Shown: piece by piece, positions 11,771 to 23,672 of the stretch
How positions within the stretch are numbered: position 1 is the first letter of the stretch
Layout of the letters: every line of letters begins with the position of its first letter
NCBI RefSeq assembly: GCF_000835495.1
Contig: NW_015622544.1
Coordinates: 763,704 to 827,703 of the forward strand
DNA length: 64,000 bases
Direction: 5' to 3'
Origin: Cladophialophora immunda
Taxonomy: Eukaryota; Ascomycota; Eurotiomycetes; Chaetothyriales; Herpotrichiellaceae
The notes under the pieces: generated by a model
The model's input: only the letters and a program-made list of their open reading frames with translations
What the model was told of the DNA's origin: nothing
The model's database searches: none
Program-made: the position numbers and the translations under genes

Positions 11771-12371
11771 ATGTCGACGTCGCAGCGCCTCTTCCGCTTC
11801 TCGAAGCCCGCGTGGCTGAACAGCGCCAACACCAGAACCGCAGGCGTCTACATTGCCGGCGCCCTCGTACGTCCAGCTTCTTTTTGGTCTATCCTCTCTG
11901 CTCGTTCTCTGAGGTCTCACTACTAATGGCGTGCGAAATGGCTGACAGTTCTCGCTCGGCTTCTTCTTCTTCGTCGACGCCAGCGTCTTCTCCAAGTCCC
12001 CCCTCAACGGGAGCACCGTGCACATCAACTTCGTCGACTGGATCCCCCTGATCTGCTCCGCGCTGGGGATGCTCGTCATCAACTCGATCGAGAAGTCCCG
12101 CCTGTCCGCGGACAGCTGGTCGTACAGCGGCAACGGCGTGGCCTGGAAGGCGCGCACGGTCCTGTTCCTGGGCTTCGCCCTGATGGCCGGCGGCCTGGCG
12201 GGCAGCGTCACGGTGATGGTGCTCAAGTACCTGTTCAAGGACTACGCCCTGCAGACGGTGTACATGGGCGTGGCCAACGTGGTGGCCAATGGGCTGGTCA
12301 TGTTGAGCTCCGTCGTTCTGTGGGTCAGCCAGAATATGGAGGACGATTACACATATACATTGCAGCTGTGA
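11771..12371 (+). CDS. VPS68: Vps68 / TMEM50 family endosomal membrane protein
   Basis: Two exons, 11771-11866 and 11949-12371, encode 172 aa. The 82-bp intron has a GTACGT donor and a CTACTAAT branch. The protein has four membrane helices: about residues 25-46 (AGVYIAGALFSLGFFFFVDAS), 61-78 (VDWIPLICSALGMLVINS), 97-121 (ARTVLFLGFALMAGGLAGSVTVMVL) and 134-155. The conserved FVDWIP...GMLVINSI motif and the closing WVSQNMEDDYTYTLQL identify Vps68/TMEM50. The yeast protein binds Vps55 and functions at late endosomes. It lies 779 bp downstream of VPS55 on the same strand. Confidence 0.93.
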
Positions 12372-12940
12372 GGATTACTGGGCTGGCGCGAATGCGAGAC
12401 AAGAGGCGACGCTGCACAATGTATGGACACGGGGAAAAGCGACGTCCATGCAAGGCTGTGAGGTATACGAGGCCAAGTCAGGGTAGCGCAAGGAGTGCAG
12501 CATTACAACACGGGCAATATGGCGTATCCACATCACAGGCGGTCACGGGTCAATGGAGTCTGTACTTGTACTGACAAAATCGAAGGCATCATTCATTGTA
12601 TCTCTGTTCCCGTTCTAGTCCGGGCAAGTGCCCTGGCCATCGTCTACAAAGGCTTCGCAGACTGGGTTGAATGCACCGATGTGCGGCCTCCCAAAGTTTG
12701 CGGTCATCAAGCCGCCACCTGATTCTTTTATGGCACTAAGCTGAACTGAGATTCCTCTTCAAAGAGGTGGCGTGATGCCGAGTGTCCCTTGCTGGTCCAG
12801 TCATTAACTTGGGGGGGGGGGGGGGGGCAAACATCTCTTGCCGCCGGTGGACTGTGTCTTTCGGTCCTCTTCTACAGGACTGATGTATTGCCACTTGAAC
12901 TTTTCTCCGGTCGGTATCTCCCTTTTGCTTCTTGCCTCAC
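12372..12940. other. Intergenic region with a 17-nt poly-G run
   Basis: This is convergent space between VPS68 and FES1. It contains an uninterrupted run of 17 G at 12811-12827, otherwise nothing recognisable. Confidence 0.6.
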
Positions 12941-13564
12941 TCACTCCCTTTCTCTGAGCTTGCCCATGATGGCATCAATGACATCCATATCCGCCGCAGA
13001 GACCTGATCTGGGCCGACAATATCCTTGGGCAAGCGCTTTACCGCCTCGTTCATGGCGGGTTGGTAATTCCTGATGCCCGAGCTAAGTGCGTACACGGCT
13101 TTTCTTCGTACACTCTTGTCCGCGTCATCGAGGGAGACCTGGACGAGTCTGTCGATGCCGTTGAGGGCCAAGAGCCGCTCCTGGGCTTTGATGTTGTTCT
13201 GGACCGCCGTGCCGATGCACCAGGCCGCCATGCGTCGCAAGTCGGCCGAGTGGCTCTCGAGTTGCGCCAGGAGTGGCGTCCACAGGCCCAGCGGCTCCAT
13301 GTTGTTGGCATTGTCGATGTTTTCGACCAGTTGTTCGAGGTTGTCAAAGGCCGTCATTTTCGCGTCGTGCGTGACTTCCGGGTCGGAGGAGCCGATGATG
13401 GCCATGGCTTCTCGCATCAAGTCGGCGTCGCTTGGCCCGCCCATCAACGAGCGTAGTACATCAGCTGTCAGACCCCGGGGTTCTCGGGCTGGCTGATCCG
13501 GGTTTCGACCAGCGTCCGAGTTCTCGATACCCCATTGTAACAGCGAGTTCAGTCCAGGTTCCAT
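12941..13564 (-). CDS. FES1: Hsp70 nucleotide exchange factor Fes1 (HspBP1 family)
   Basis: A single exon encodes 207 aa. The N-terminus MEPGLNSLLQWGIENSD is the conserved Fes1 start. The body is a run of armadillo-like helices (DNLEQLVENIDNANNMEPLG, SADLRRMAAWCIGTAVQNN, ALNGIDRLVQVSLDD, SVRRKAVYALSSGIRNYQPA). Fes1 binds the Hsp70 ATPase domain in the cytosol and speeds ADP release, helping degrade misfolded proteins. An inverted TTCcaGAA at 13751-13758, about 190 bp upstream, is only a two-unit heat-shock-element match, so regulation by Hsf1 is speculative. Length agrees with the ~210-290 aa of relatives. Confidence 0.93.
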   Translation of the reverse strand: MEPGLNSLLQWGIENSDAGRNPDQPAREPRGLTADVLRSLMGGPSDADLMREAMAIIGSSDPEVTHDAKMTAFDNLEQLVENIDNANNMEPLGLWTPLLAQLESHSADLRRMAAWCIGTAVQNNIKAQERLLALNGIDRLVQVSLDDADKSVRRKAVYALSSGIRNYQPAMNEAVKRLPKDIVGPDQVSAADMDVIDAIMGKLRERE

Positions 13565-14900
13565 GTTTGACGTTTAGGTATGGACCAATTTCCCAAAGGA
13601 GAGAGATGTCTAGTAGTCTCCAAGACTTGTGTTTTGGTTAGAAGATATGAGTTGACGCAGTGATCGTACTTGTCAATGTCTGGAAATGTTCTTCACAGCC
13701 TTCTTATGAGGTTAGAAAATGGGAGGCCTGGCCAATCAGAAGCCAGCACCTTCCAGAAGCCACTAGGATCTTCCTGCACATTCGAGGCTCTCGCAGTGCC
13801 TGTCGACTGTCATAATGGGCTCAAGGAACAACTAACACGTGCATTGCACTGCATCGAGACTATCGCCAAGCTGGAAGCTCTCACTTCAGCCCGCAGTCGG
13901 TATCCTGTCCTTGAGCCACTACCGTTGAGGAGTACCAAATAACCAAAGTCGCAGACAGTCCGATTAAGAGCGGTGACTAAGAGCCGGCTGTGCCAATTGT
14001 GTGCCAATGGCGTTGGTGGCTGTGCCGTTGAAACGCTGGGCGAATGGGCTTCCGACCATCGGCCCTGATTACCCCGCGATTTGTGGCTGGGAGGCTTGAA
14101 CTGCGCACGCACACAAACACAAAAATTTCAAACAGAGAAATGCGCGGGTGCCTGATGGTGGCTAGGGAGCAAGTAATGTGGGTGGGCAGTTACGCCCCCA
14201 GCGATGATCCGCTCCCTGTCTCTCTCGCAGGTCGTATTGGCACATTTCACGCTCACTATAGCGTACTCGAGAGACACGGTGAGCAACAAGGCGAGTCAAT
14301 GGCTGCGGTCCGTCGATAGTGGGGCAGGAAAAGTACCTCCCCATGTGCCTACTCCCTGCCACTGGTAGTATCGAGAAGGCCAGGGAAAGCGCTGGATCCG
14401 TCATCATCAGCCGCACGTTGGCGACAGCAACCCCCCCAAACACGGCCCGGGTTGGGAGCTGGGAAGCCAATACCCAGGGCTTTGCTGGAGTCTGGTCAGG
14501 CCAGCCTTTTGCCGGAATTGCAGGTGCCTGTTGCTTGGAGACCCGGTGACGAGGCTCATCCGTGCGTGAGGAAGCCATGTTGCGTGGCCATACCGCCACG
14601 CGTGGAGAAATCGCATGAGCTTGAGAATCTTGGTACCTGCTAGCCCTCAGTAGTCGGTGGTGCGTAGTCGGGTGAATAAAGAGAACACGAAGGCGCCCTC
14701 CCATATCGCCTGCGGTCTATTTCATCTATCCCCAAATCTGTTCCCAGGAGGCGGTATTCGCCTTCCACTCCCACAGGTATTTGAGGCTCGCTGCCGCTCC
14801 TTCGTCGATCAGACCCGACATTGATCCATAATCCAGTCTTACGACTAGCATCACAAGCAGCGCGTTTAGCCGCCCCAAGAGTGGCCATCTTTTCCTTCAC
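13565..14900. other. Intergenic region upstream of FES1 and actin
   Basis: About 1.3 kb without a supportable gene. A minus-strand open stretch at 14162-14704 has no recognisable domain and unlikely composition. The right side merges into the actin promoter. Confidence 0.4.
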
Positions 14901-15176
14901 CGAACGCTCGACTCGCTCCTCAGACTTGACCCAACCGGTCTTGGCGCCTCGCAGCTGCCCGATTTAGCCCACCGCCCAAACCACCGCTACTTCTGCTCCT
15001 CCATCTTACCCTCCTCAGCTTCTTGTCTCCATCCTCATCCCTTCTATCTATCCAATCTCCTTGCTCGTCTCCTCGAAGGCCTCTTTTCCCTTCGACATCT
15101 CGAGCACCTTCACACTCTTCTCTCATTCTCGCTTCTGTCCACTCCCCCTCACCTCGTCCTTCATCAATCCGTCACA
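14901..15176 (+). promoter_or_regulatory. Pyrimidine-rich actin promoter / 5' leader
   Basis: The ~275 bp before the actin ATG are dominated by C and T on the coding strand, with runs such as CTTCTGCTCCTCCATCTTAC and CCACTCCCCCTCACC. Such CT tracts are typical just upstream of strongly expressed fungal housekeeping genes. The start codon context is GTCACAATGG. No precise transcription start can be given. Confidence 0.5.
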
Positions 15177-16649
<1,473 letters not shown>

Positions 16650-17117
16650 AGGACCATTCGAGCATCGGGTATGCTTGAACTTGAACGCAACGCAGCAAAT
16701 TTCTAGAGCGAGCTGTCAACGAGGACAAGGTCATGATGAATTAAATGGCATGCGGAGCATAGATTGTGGAAACCAGAAGCGACAGGGAAATCCAAAGTGC
16801 TCCCGCACAGCACAGAGGCGTGTCTGAACATCTTCAGGACACTTTGAGTCATTGGAGCGTGTACCGGGACAAAAGTAACATCTTCAATGAGTATCATCAT
16901 TCCAGATAGTGTCTAGAACGCAATGCCAGCAAGCTTAGGTCTTCCCTCATGTTTAGGGTGCTATGTGCAAACGTAAGACCGTGAAGAGCTCAGCCCGTGT
17001 TCGGATCACGCTTCGATGGTGGCCAACTTGACATGCTTTTCCAAGACGTACAATCCGGCTCCGATATCAGACTGCTAGGACAACTCAGAGCGATCTCGTT
17101 TCCCGACTGCTTACTTG
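16650..17117. other. Convergent intergenic region actin / THR1
   Basis: This 468 bp holds the 3' ends of actin (plus) and homoserine kinase (minus). Nothing else is visible. Confidence 0.4.
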
Positions 17118-18537
17118 TCAAGCTTTGCTGATCTCCTTCCGATACATCGATACATCCCCCGGCACCTCTTGGACGGTCGCCCCATCTTCGGCAGGCTCCA
17201 AGACTTTCCATTCACAGGTAATGCCTTCCTCGCCGAACTTGTTGATGATGACATGGGCGATGTTCTCGAAATTCTCGGTCGCGAGGGCCAAGATAGTCGG
17301 CCCGGCGCCGGACAGGCAGATCCCCAGGAGTCCCGGATGCGTCTGGGGGGACATGGAGGATAATATGGAGGGGAGGGCGGGGATGAGACCGGCGCGGTAA
17401 GGTTGGTGGATCCTGTCTTGCATGGCCGAGTAGATTAGGGAGGGGTCGGGAGGTGAGTCGGAGAGGACAGTGGTGAGGAGGGCGATGCGTTGAAGGTTGA
17501 AGATCTATTATCACATTCCCGACAGGGGAGGGTTGGGATCAATCAGTCCATGGTTTTTGGGGGCGGAAGGGGTCTTTCTTGCTCGCGCGCAGATGGAATG
17601 GATACCTCCTGCGGGGAGAACAGTTGTATAGAGAACTTACCATGTCCTGCCTCGAGTACTCGGTAGGCAACACCTGCCTGGCTTTGGCGGTGCTCACCTC
17701 AAAGTCCGGGATGATTGCCAACGCCTTGATTTCCTTGGCCCAGTTGAACCGCCTGTAGTGCCCGATATTGACCGGGGGGATGGGGGGTGTCAGGCCCGTG
17801 TCGACACCGCCGGCGGGCTGGGGGAGGACTTCGGAGAGCGGGACCTCCTTCCTGGCCATGTCGACGGGGTCGAGCTCGTTGAGGTAGGTGCCGACGAAGC
17901 CGCCGTAGAGGGCGGCGGCGACGTTGTCCGGGTGCCGCTCGACCATGAGGCAGAAGTCCAGCAGGCGGGTCTTGGGGAGGTTGAGCCGGCCCACGACGTT
18001 GCCGAGCAGCACGCCGCCCACGACGGCGGCGCCCGACGACCCCAGCCCGCGGCCCAGCGGGATGGGATTGTGGATGTGCACGTGCGTCTGCGCGGGGAAC
18101 TCGTGCTGCTGGTGGCAGCGCAGCACGTACAGCGCCGTGCGCGTCAGCAGGTTGTTCTCCGGGTCCAGGTCAATGTCCTCGGCGCCCACGCCCGTGTACG
18201 TGACCGTGCAGTTGAGCGGGTTGGTCGCCGGGTCGGCGGGCGCGCTCGCGTCGACGCTCACCCGGATCTCGAGGTACATGGACAGGGCCAGGCCGATGAC
18301 ATCGAAGCCCGGGCCTGGAGGGCGCGGTCGTAAGCAGGGCGAGAATTGAAGAGGACAATGACGGGATAGGGCGAAGGGAGGGCAAATGGTGCTGCACATA
18401 TACATACACAACACACAAGGCTGAACTTACCGATGTTGGCTGACGAACATGGGATCTCTGTCTTCCTGTTAGTCCGGCGACAAAAATTGTTGTGTGTGTC
18501 TGTGTGCAATAAGGTCAGACTCACTGATGAGATACAT
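17118..18537 (-). CDS. THR1: Homoserine kinase (GHMP family)
   Basis: Four exons, 18537-18525 (13 nt), 18457-18431 (27 nt), 18314-17641 and 17504-17118, encode 366 aa. Introns are 67, 116 and 136 bp. Joining the two tiny exons gives MYLIKIPCSSANIG and then PGFDVIGLALSMYLE, the conserved homoserine-kinase N-terminus. The ATP-binding GHMP loop PLGRGLGSSGAA is at residues 99-110. Later motifs are VERHPDNVAAALYGGFVG and, near the C-terminus, GICLSGAGPTILAL. The enzyme phosphorylates L-homoserine with ATP, the penultimate step to threonine. The start is short but has a typical length for the family (yeast Thr1 is ~357 aa). Confidence 0.95.
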
Positions 18538-19780
18538 GGTGAGCAGTGGCCCAGCTGGACCTGGGGATGTGTGTGTCTCTTAGTATTAGCAGCTGGTGGT
18601 TATGACACACACGGCGAGCAGGCGAAGAAAAGCGGGTGTTGGGGCGGCGAGTAGAGCCAGTTGACAGCCGCTTCTCTTTCTTCTTTTCGCTTTCGTCTCT
18701 CTTCCTTTTGAGGTGGAGTTCACCACAGTCAGATAGCCCTGTTGGATATGTGCGACCGTTCCTCGTCCTCTCTGAATCTATGTTGTGCCGCCAGCCACTT
18801 TGCCGCTCAGGGTTTTTGTCGAGATCTGAGGATCTTTCTCTCCTCCCTCCACAAACTCGGCGGGCCAATCAGAGTCCAGCATGCAGAGTAAATTCCGCCA
18901 CGCGACTCCCAGAATTTTCCCCTTTTCTTCTTCTTACAAACAAGGTCATTCGACCTTTGGGCTCCTCTGCAAGTATGTCCGGAGAGGGGCCCGGCATGGT
19001 TGCCAAATGCTTGGTCCGGGAAGGGACGTGCGAAGACTCGTGTTACCGCCCCTGGCGAGATTGTTGCATATACGAGGTACTATCGCGCACGTCACCGAAA
19101 TATATCGAGAGGCCAGGGTTTTCTTCACGGCATTTCCAGAGTGTTATTCAGTCACAGATCACCCCCTCCGACTACTTTCTTCCGGGTTTCCTTGTAACTA
19201 CAGCTGTGATAGAAATTTTCAGGAATCCTCAGCCTCACTCAGCGTCGGATTCCCCTCTGCGCCGTTTCTCCCCTTATAGTTGACTGGACCTATGGATTTA
19301 CTTTCAACCATCAGCCAGCCCTCATCTAACATTCTGTACTGCTAGATGAAAATACAAATGTGGCTCTGAACCCATCCCATTATGCCTACGCTCTGCGCAA
19401 AGAGTATACATTTGGAGATGTCTGACAGATGCTGCTTTTGATGTACCACTCGATTTCCCCCATTAACAACCTCTAATGCATGGTACAGGCCAATGATACA
19501 TATTACCAGAACAATCCGAGCCTTATACAGCAAGTGTGGCGGGGCCAGGTGGGGGAAGTCATAGAACGGCATCAACTCCCTCCCTGATCGGGGCGACCCG
19601 CGACGAGTTTTTCCATGGCTTGGCATCAATTCCCTTTTTTTTTTTCTCTTGCCCCCTCCAGTTTACGATTTCGGTGCTAGGAGCTGGACTCTGCAATTTA
19701 ATGATAGACGGCAATCTTACTTCTTGGGCGGGACTGTGACTGCTCCTTTTCGAGTCATTCTCTGACCTACATACCTTGCA
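18538..19780. other. Divergent intergenic region THR1 / ADE5,7
   Basis: 1.24 kb between start codons. A plus-strand ORF at 18636-19283 has no recognisable domain and I do not call it. A GAGTCA (TGACTC on the other strand) lies at 19752-19757, 24 bp before the ADE5,7 ATG. Confidence 0.4.
19752..19757 (-). promoter_or_regulatory. Possible TGACTC (Gcn4/Bas1-type) core site upstream of ADE5,7
   Basis: The plus strand reads GAGTCA, the complement of TGACTC. In yeast, Bas1 and Gcn4 bind TGACTC in purine-gene promoters. A single hexamer so close to the ATG may lie within the 5' leader and may be chance, so this is a weak call. Confidence 0.22.
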
Positions 19781-22168
19781 ATGACGGAGAGACTGCGGAT
19801 CCTTGTGGTTGGCTCCGGCGGGCGAGAACATGCTCTTGCCTGGAAGCTGGCCAGGTCACCCTCGGTCGATGTGGTCCACGTCGCTCCCGGTAACGGAGGC
19901 ACAGAGGCCGACAACATCGTCAATGTGCACATCTGCGCCAACGACTTCACAGAGCTCGTTGCTCATGCAAGAAAGCATGGTCTCAATTTGGTAGTTGTCG
20001 GCCCCGAGGCGCCTCTGGTCGCCGGTATTGAGCAGTTCTTCAGAGCCGTGGGCATCCGATGCTTCGGCCCCAGCAAGGCGGCGGCAAGAATGGAGGGATC
20101 CAAGGCCTTCTCCAAGGATTTCATGCTGCGTCACGGAATCCCGACGGCAGCATTTCGGAATTTCAGCGACTACGCCTCTGCACGCGAATACCTGGACTCA
20201 GTCAACCACGATGTCGTGATCAAGGCCGATGGGCTTGCCGCCGGAAAGGGCGTCATTATTCCGAAGACGAAACAAGAGGCACACGACGCCCTGAAAATGA
20301 TCATGGTGGACCGAGAATTTGGCTCAGCCGGCTCGCAGGTCGTGATTGAGGAGTTTCTAGAGGGCGAGGAGTTGAGCGTTCTCTCTTTCAGTGACGGTTA
20401 CACCATCCGGTCGCTGCCGCCTGCTCAAGACCACAAGCGTGTTTTTGATGGCGATCAAGGCCCCAACACAGGAGGTATGGGTTGCTACGCGCCCACAAGA
20501 GTTGCGTCAAAGGAGCTCATTGCACAGATTGACCGCGAAATCGTTCAGCCCACGGTCGACTGTATGCGGCGTGAGGGCATGCCCTTCGTTGGTATGCTCT
20601 TCACTGGCTTGATGATCACTAAGAAAGGGCCCAAAGTCCTAGAATACAATGTCAGAGGAGGAGACCCGGAAACGCAAACTTTACTGCCTCTGCTGAGTGA
20701 CGACACTGATCTGGCGAAAGTCATGCTGGCATGTACGGAACATTGGTTGGATGGCGTCGAACTCAAGATTGAATCCAAATTCGCGGCTACGGTGGTCGCA
20801 TGCGCTGAAGGCTACCCTGGTCCTTATGCGAAAAACAGACCCATCTCAGTACAGCAAGCTCCTGATGATACATTCATCTTCCACGCCGGTACGGTCAAGG
20901 ACGGAAAGCAAATCATTTCGACTGGGGGCCGGGTGATCGGATCGACCTCAACTGCGGATACGTTGGAAGAGGCGGTGGCCAAAGCGTACAAGGGGATGGA
21001 GTGCATCAAATTCAATGGGATGCATTTTAGAAAAGACATTGGTCACCGGGCATTCAAGCGAAAGGCGCAGGAGAAAGGTCCAGAAGAGGCTGTCATGACC
21101 TATGCGTCGGCAGGAGTGTCTATTGATGCAGGGAACAGCCTCGTGTCCCGGATCAAGCCTGCGGTAAAGGCGACCGCGAGACCCGGGGCTGAGGCCGTCA
21201 TCGGTGGCTTTGGCGGAGCCTTTGACCTTGCGAAAGCGGGCTACCACGAGAAGTCTCCCATCGTCATTGGAGCAATTGACGGAGTCGGCACAAAACTCAA
21301 AATCGCCCATGCGATGAATGTTCACGACACCGTCGGCATCGACTTGGTGGCCATGAACGTGAACGATCTTGTTGTGCAGGGAGCAGAGCCACTTATGTTC
21401 CTCGACTGCTACACTTGCAGTATCCTGGATGTGGACATTGCCAGTGACTTCATTCGCGGCGTCTGCGAGGGCTGTAAGATTGCCAACTGCGCTCTGGTTG
21501 GAGGAGAGACTGCTGAAATGCCAGGTCTCTTGAGTGGGACCGAGTACGACGCAGTTGGTGCCGCTCTGGGAGCGATCGATACTCCTGCTGGGAAGAGAAT
21601 ACTGCCTGACATAGAAAGCATGGTTGAAGGTGATGTGCTACTTGGTCTGGCATCAAGCGGAATCCACTCGAACGGCTTCTCCCTGGTCCGGCGCATTGTG
21701 GAGAAGATGCATCTGGCGTTGTCAGATATTGCGCCGTGGAACTCTGAAACCACGGTAGGAAGATCGCTGCTTACGCCGACCCGGATTTATGTGGTTTCTT
21801 TGTTGCAGGCTGTCAAGCGAGACTTGGTCAAAGGCATGGCGCATATCACGGGCGGTGGGCTCCTGGAAAATGTTCCCAGAATGCTTCCCGACCATCTTGC
21901 CGCCGAGATCGACGTTGCTACCTGGAGCCGCCCTGGTGTGTTCAAGTGGCTTCAAGAAGCAGGCAATGTCAGCAACGAAGAGATGAGTCGGACCTTCAAC
22001 AACGGGATAGGCATGGTCCTTGTCGTATCTGATGTTGCGTCCGGAGAGGTGAGGAAAATTCTCGAAGCCCAGGGCGAAACCGTCTACAAGATCGGTAAGC
22101 TGGTGGAGAGAAAACCAGGAAAGGAGGCTTGCATCTTGCAGAACCTCGACTCGTGGGGTCCGTCCTAG
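19781..22168 (+). CDS. ADE5,7: Bifunctional GAR synthetase / AIR synthetase
   Basis: A single exon encodes 795 aa (yeast Ade5,7 is ~800 aa). The N-terminal half is phosphoribosylamine-glycine ligase (PurD): GSGGREHAL at 11-19, KADGLAAGKGV at ~148-158 in the ATP-grasp fold, and GPNTGGMGCYAPT and VRGGDPETQ downstream. The C-terminal half, from about residue 444, is phosphoribosylformylglycinamidine cyclo-ligase (PurM): YASAGVSIDAGN, GVGTKLKIA, GGETAEMPG, LASSGIHSNGFSLVR and HITGGGLLENVPRM. Together they catalyse steps 2 and 5 of de novo purine synthesis in the cytosol. The fusion is normal for fungi. The gene is intact and intronless. Confidence 0.98.
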   Translation: MTERLRILVVGSGGREHALAWKLARSPSVDVVHVAPGNGGTEADNIVNVHICANDFTELVAHARKHGLNLVVVGPEAPLVAGIEQFFRAVGIRCFGPSKAAARMEGSKAFSKDFMLRHGIPTAAFRNFSDYASAREYLDSVNHDVVIKADGLAAGKGVIIPKTKQEAHDALKMIMVDREFGSAGSQVVIEEFLEGEELSVLSFSDGYTIRSLPPAQDHKRVFDGDQGPNTGGMGCYAPTRVASKELIAQIDREIVQPTVDCMRREGMPFVGMLFTGLMITKKGPKVLEYNVRGGDPETQTLLPLLSDDTDLAKVMLACTEHWLDGVELKIESKFAATVVACAEGYPGPYAKNRPISVQQAPDDTFIFHAGTVKDGKQIISTGGRVIGSTSTADTLEEAVAKAYKGMECIKFNGMHFRKDIGHRAFKRKAQEKGPEEAVMTYASAGVSIDAGNSLVSRIKPAVKATARPGAEAVIGGFGGAFDLAKAGYHEKSPIVIGAIDGVGTKLKIAHAMNVHDTVGIDLVAMNVNDLVVQGAEPLMFLDCYTCSILDVDIASDFIRGVCEGCKIANCALVGGETAEMPGLLSGTEYDAVGAALGAIDTPAGKRILPDIESMVEGDVLLGLASSGIHSNGFSLVRRIVEKMHLALSDIAPWNSETTVGRSLLTPTRIYVVSLLQAVKRDLVKGMAHITGGGLLENVPRMLPDHLAAEIDVATWSRPGVFKWLQEAGNVSNEEMSRTFNNGIGMVLVVSDVASGEVRKILEAQGETVYKIGKLVERKPGKEACILQNLDSWGPS

Positions 22169-22723
22169 TCTGATCTGCGTTTGATTTCTGGGAAACCCTG
22201 CATGCGAGCGAAGCCTTGCTTGAGCTGTCTAGAGTATGGAAGAACTCTACCTGACCAATGATGTCTGAGCGGAGGCATCGTTCTTTGTTTTGGTCCGCAA
22301 TGCGTCAAGCATTTCAAAACATGGATGCATTGTGGGCTTCATAAGTGCCCGTTCCAGACCAATGACCAGATGCTCCGAAGCCTGAATGCGGTATTTGAGT
22401 GGTTTGAGAGACTCTCGTGTCCGTGCCTTGACTCAGCTTTGCCGCGGACTTGCGGAGGCTTTCTTCTCCCGCCGCTCCGCGTGTAGTTCAGCCTTGTCTG
22501 TGTATAGGGGTCAGTGACTAATTGCAGGGAAGACGAAATGGCTTTCCATTCACCATGGCTGACTTCTCAACCAAAGGACATGACTATAAAGCAGACATCA
22601 TTCTTGCGCTCTTCATTCTCGACAACCAATTCAGCTCCGACACAGACTCCACGAGAGAGAGACCCATTCGAACCCCAGAATATCTCGAGCAAGTCTAAAG
22701 CTTTTATCGAAGTCATCTCCATC
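22169..22723. other. Intergenic region ADE5,7 / SDR gene
   Basis: This 555 bp includes an in-frame upstream extension of the SDR (first upstream ATG at 22538-22540) that may be 5' leader. No independent gene is seen. Confidence 0.4.
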
Positions 22724-23404
22724 ATGAGCTCCAACATTACCATCGTCGTTGGCGCAAGCAGAGGTATTGGCTTGGAGCTGGCAAAATATGTCGCTCATAA
22801 TCCTGAACACCATGTCATCGCGACCATGCGCAAGCCCTTCGACCTGGGCGCAGCCAACGTTGACGCCCTGGAACTCGACCAGACCAACCAGAAATCCGTC
22901 GATGCTGCCGCTGCACACGTCAGGGAAGCAGACACATTGATCGTTAATGGCGCTATCGGCGAAGATGAGCTGCTCACCAAGATCTCTGCCGACCGACTCC
23001 TGCACTACCTCGATACTAATGTCGCCGGTCCTCACAGGGTCATCAACGCGTTCCTCCCTGCACTGCGAGCTCGCAAGACCCGCAAGATCATTTACATCTC
23101 GTCCACAGCGGCCTCGCTGGCCGGGCAAGTCGGCGAGAAGTGGGGGCTTCGCGGGCCCTATGCGACCTCCAAGGCCGCTGGTAACATGTTGACCGTTCAG
23201 TTCCACAACGAGCTCCATGAAGATGGATTCACCGTAGTGGCAATCCATCCGGGCTGGGTCGACACCGATATGGGCAGGGTTGGGGGCGACGGTGCGATGC
23301 CACCGCTTGAGTCGGTGCAGAAGATCATGAAGATCGTTGGTGGACTGACGAGCTCCGATGGTGCCAAGTTCTTCAACATTGACGGCACTATTCTGCCTTG
23401 GTAA
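22724..23404 (+). CDS. Short-chain dehydrogenase/reductase, small C-factor/sniffer-like type
   Basis: A single exon encodes 226 aa from the chosen ATG at 22724. The dinucleotide-binding loop is VVGASRGIG (TGxxxGIG type) near the N-terminus. The catalytic Ser lies in KIIYISSTAAS and the YxxxK pair in YATSKAAGN. HPGWVDTDMG follows, as in classical SDRs. The usual NNAG is replaced by VNGAIGE. The substrate is unknown. The frame stays open upstream to an ATG at 22538, which would add 62 residues (RSSFSTTNSAPTQTPRERD...) that resemble a leader more than a fold. I prefer the later start because the Rossmann fold begins immediately after it. Confidence 0.88.
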   Translation: MSSNITIVVGASRGIGLELAKYVAHNPEHHVIATMRKPFDLGAANVDALELDQTNQKSVDAAAAHVREADTLIVNGAIGEDELLTKISADRLLHYLDTNVAGPHRVINAFLPALRARKTRKIIYISSTAASLAGQVGEKWGLRGPYATSKAAGNMLTVQFHNELHEDGFTVVAIHPGWVDTDMGRVGGDGAMPPLESVQKIMKIVGGLTSSDGAKFFNIDGTILPW

Positions 23405-23672
23405 AGACTGGTGATGTGTATTGGGCGTGTGGTACTAATTGTGGACGGGATTGGGGCATCGAGCATAGTCGTTGTTGTAGTAGAAACCATAGACGCTAAA
23501 ATTCGGTGATAGCAATTCGAGCGTGGCGTTTCTTTGTCTTACCTCAATTTGGCTACAGGCAGAACATTGTGTCTAATTGTCTGGAATAGAAGGACCGCGG
23601 CTTACTCTGATGAGTATCAAGGGAGCTGCGTTAACAAAAGGAGAACCATAAAGCTCTGACGAGGCTGAGGTC

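Noticed and set aside
12932..13456. 174-codon plus-strand ORF across FES1
   Set aside because: Antisense shadow of FES1, which is a clear family member.
14162..14704. 180-codon minus-strand ORF between FES1 and actin
   Set aside because: No recognisable motif and composition unlike the genuine coding regions nearby; could not be supported.
17758..18333. 191-codon plus-strand ORF inside the homoserine kinase gene
   Set aside because: Antisense of the GC-rich THR1 exon; Arg/Val/Asp-rich composition without a domain.
18636..19283. 215-codon plus-strand ORF in the THR1/ADE5,7 divergent region
   Set aside because: No domain, weak N-terminus, and it lies in the shared promoter; no splice-compatible partner exon found.
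22538..22723. N-terminal extension of the SDR from an upstream in-frame ATG
   Set aside because: The Rossmann fold starts right after the ATG at 22724 and the extension has no fold or family sequence; kept only as a note.
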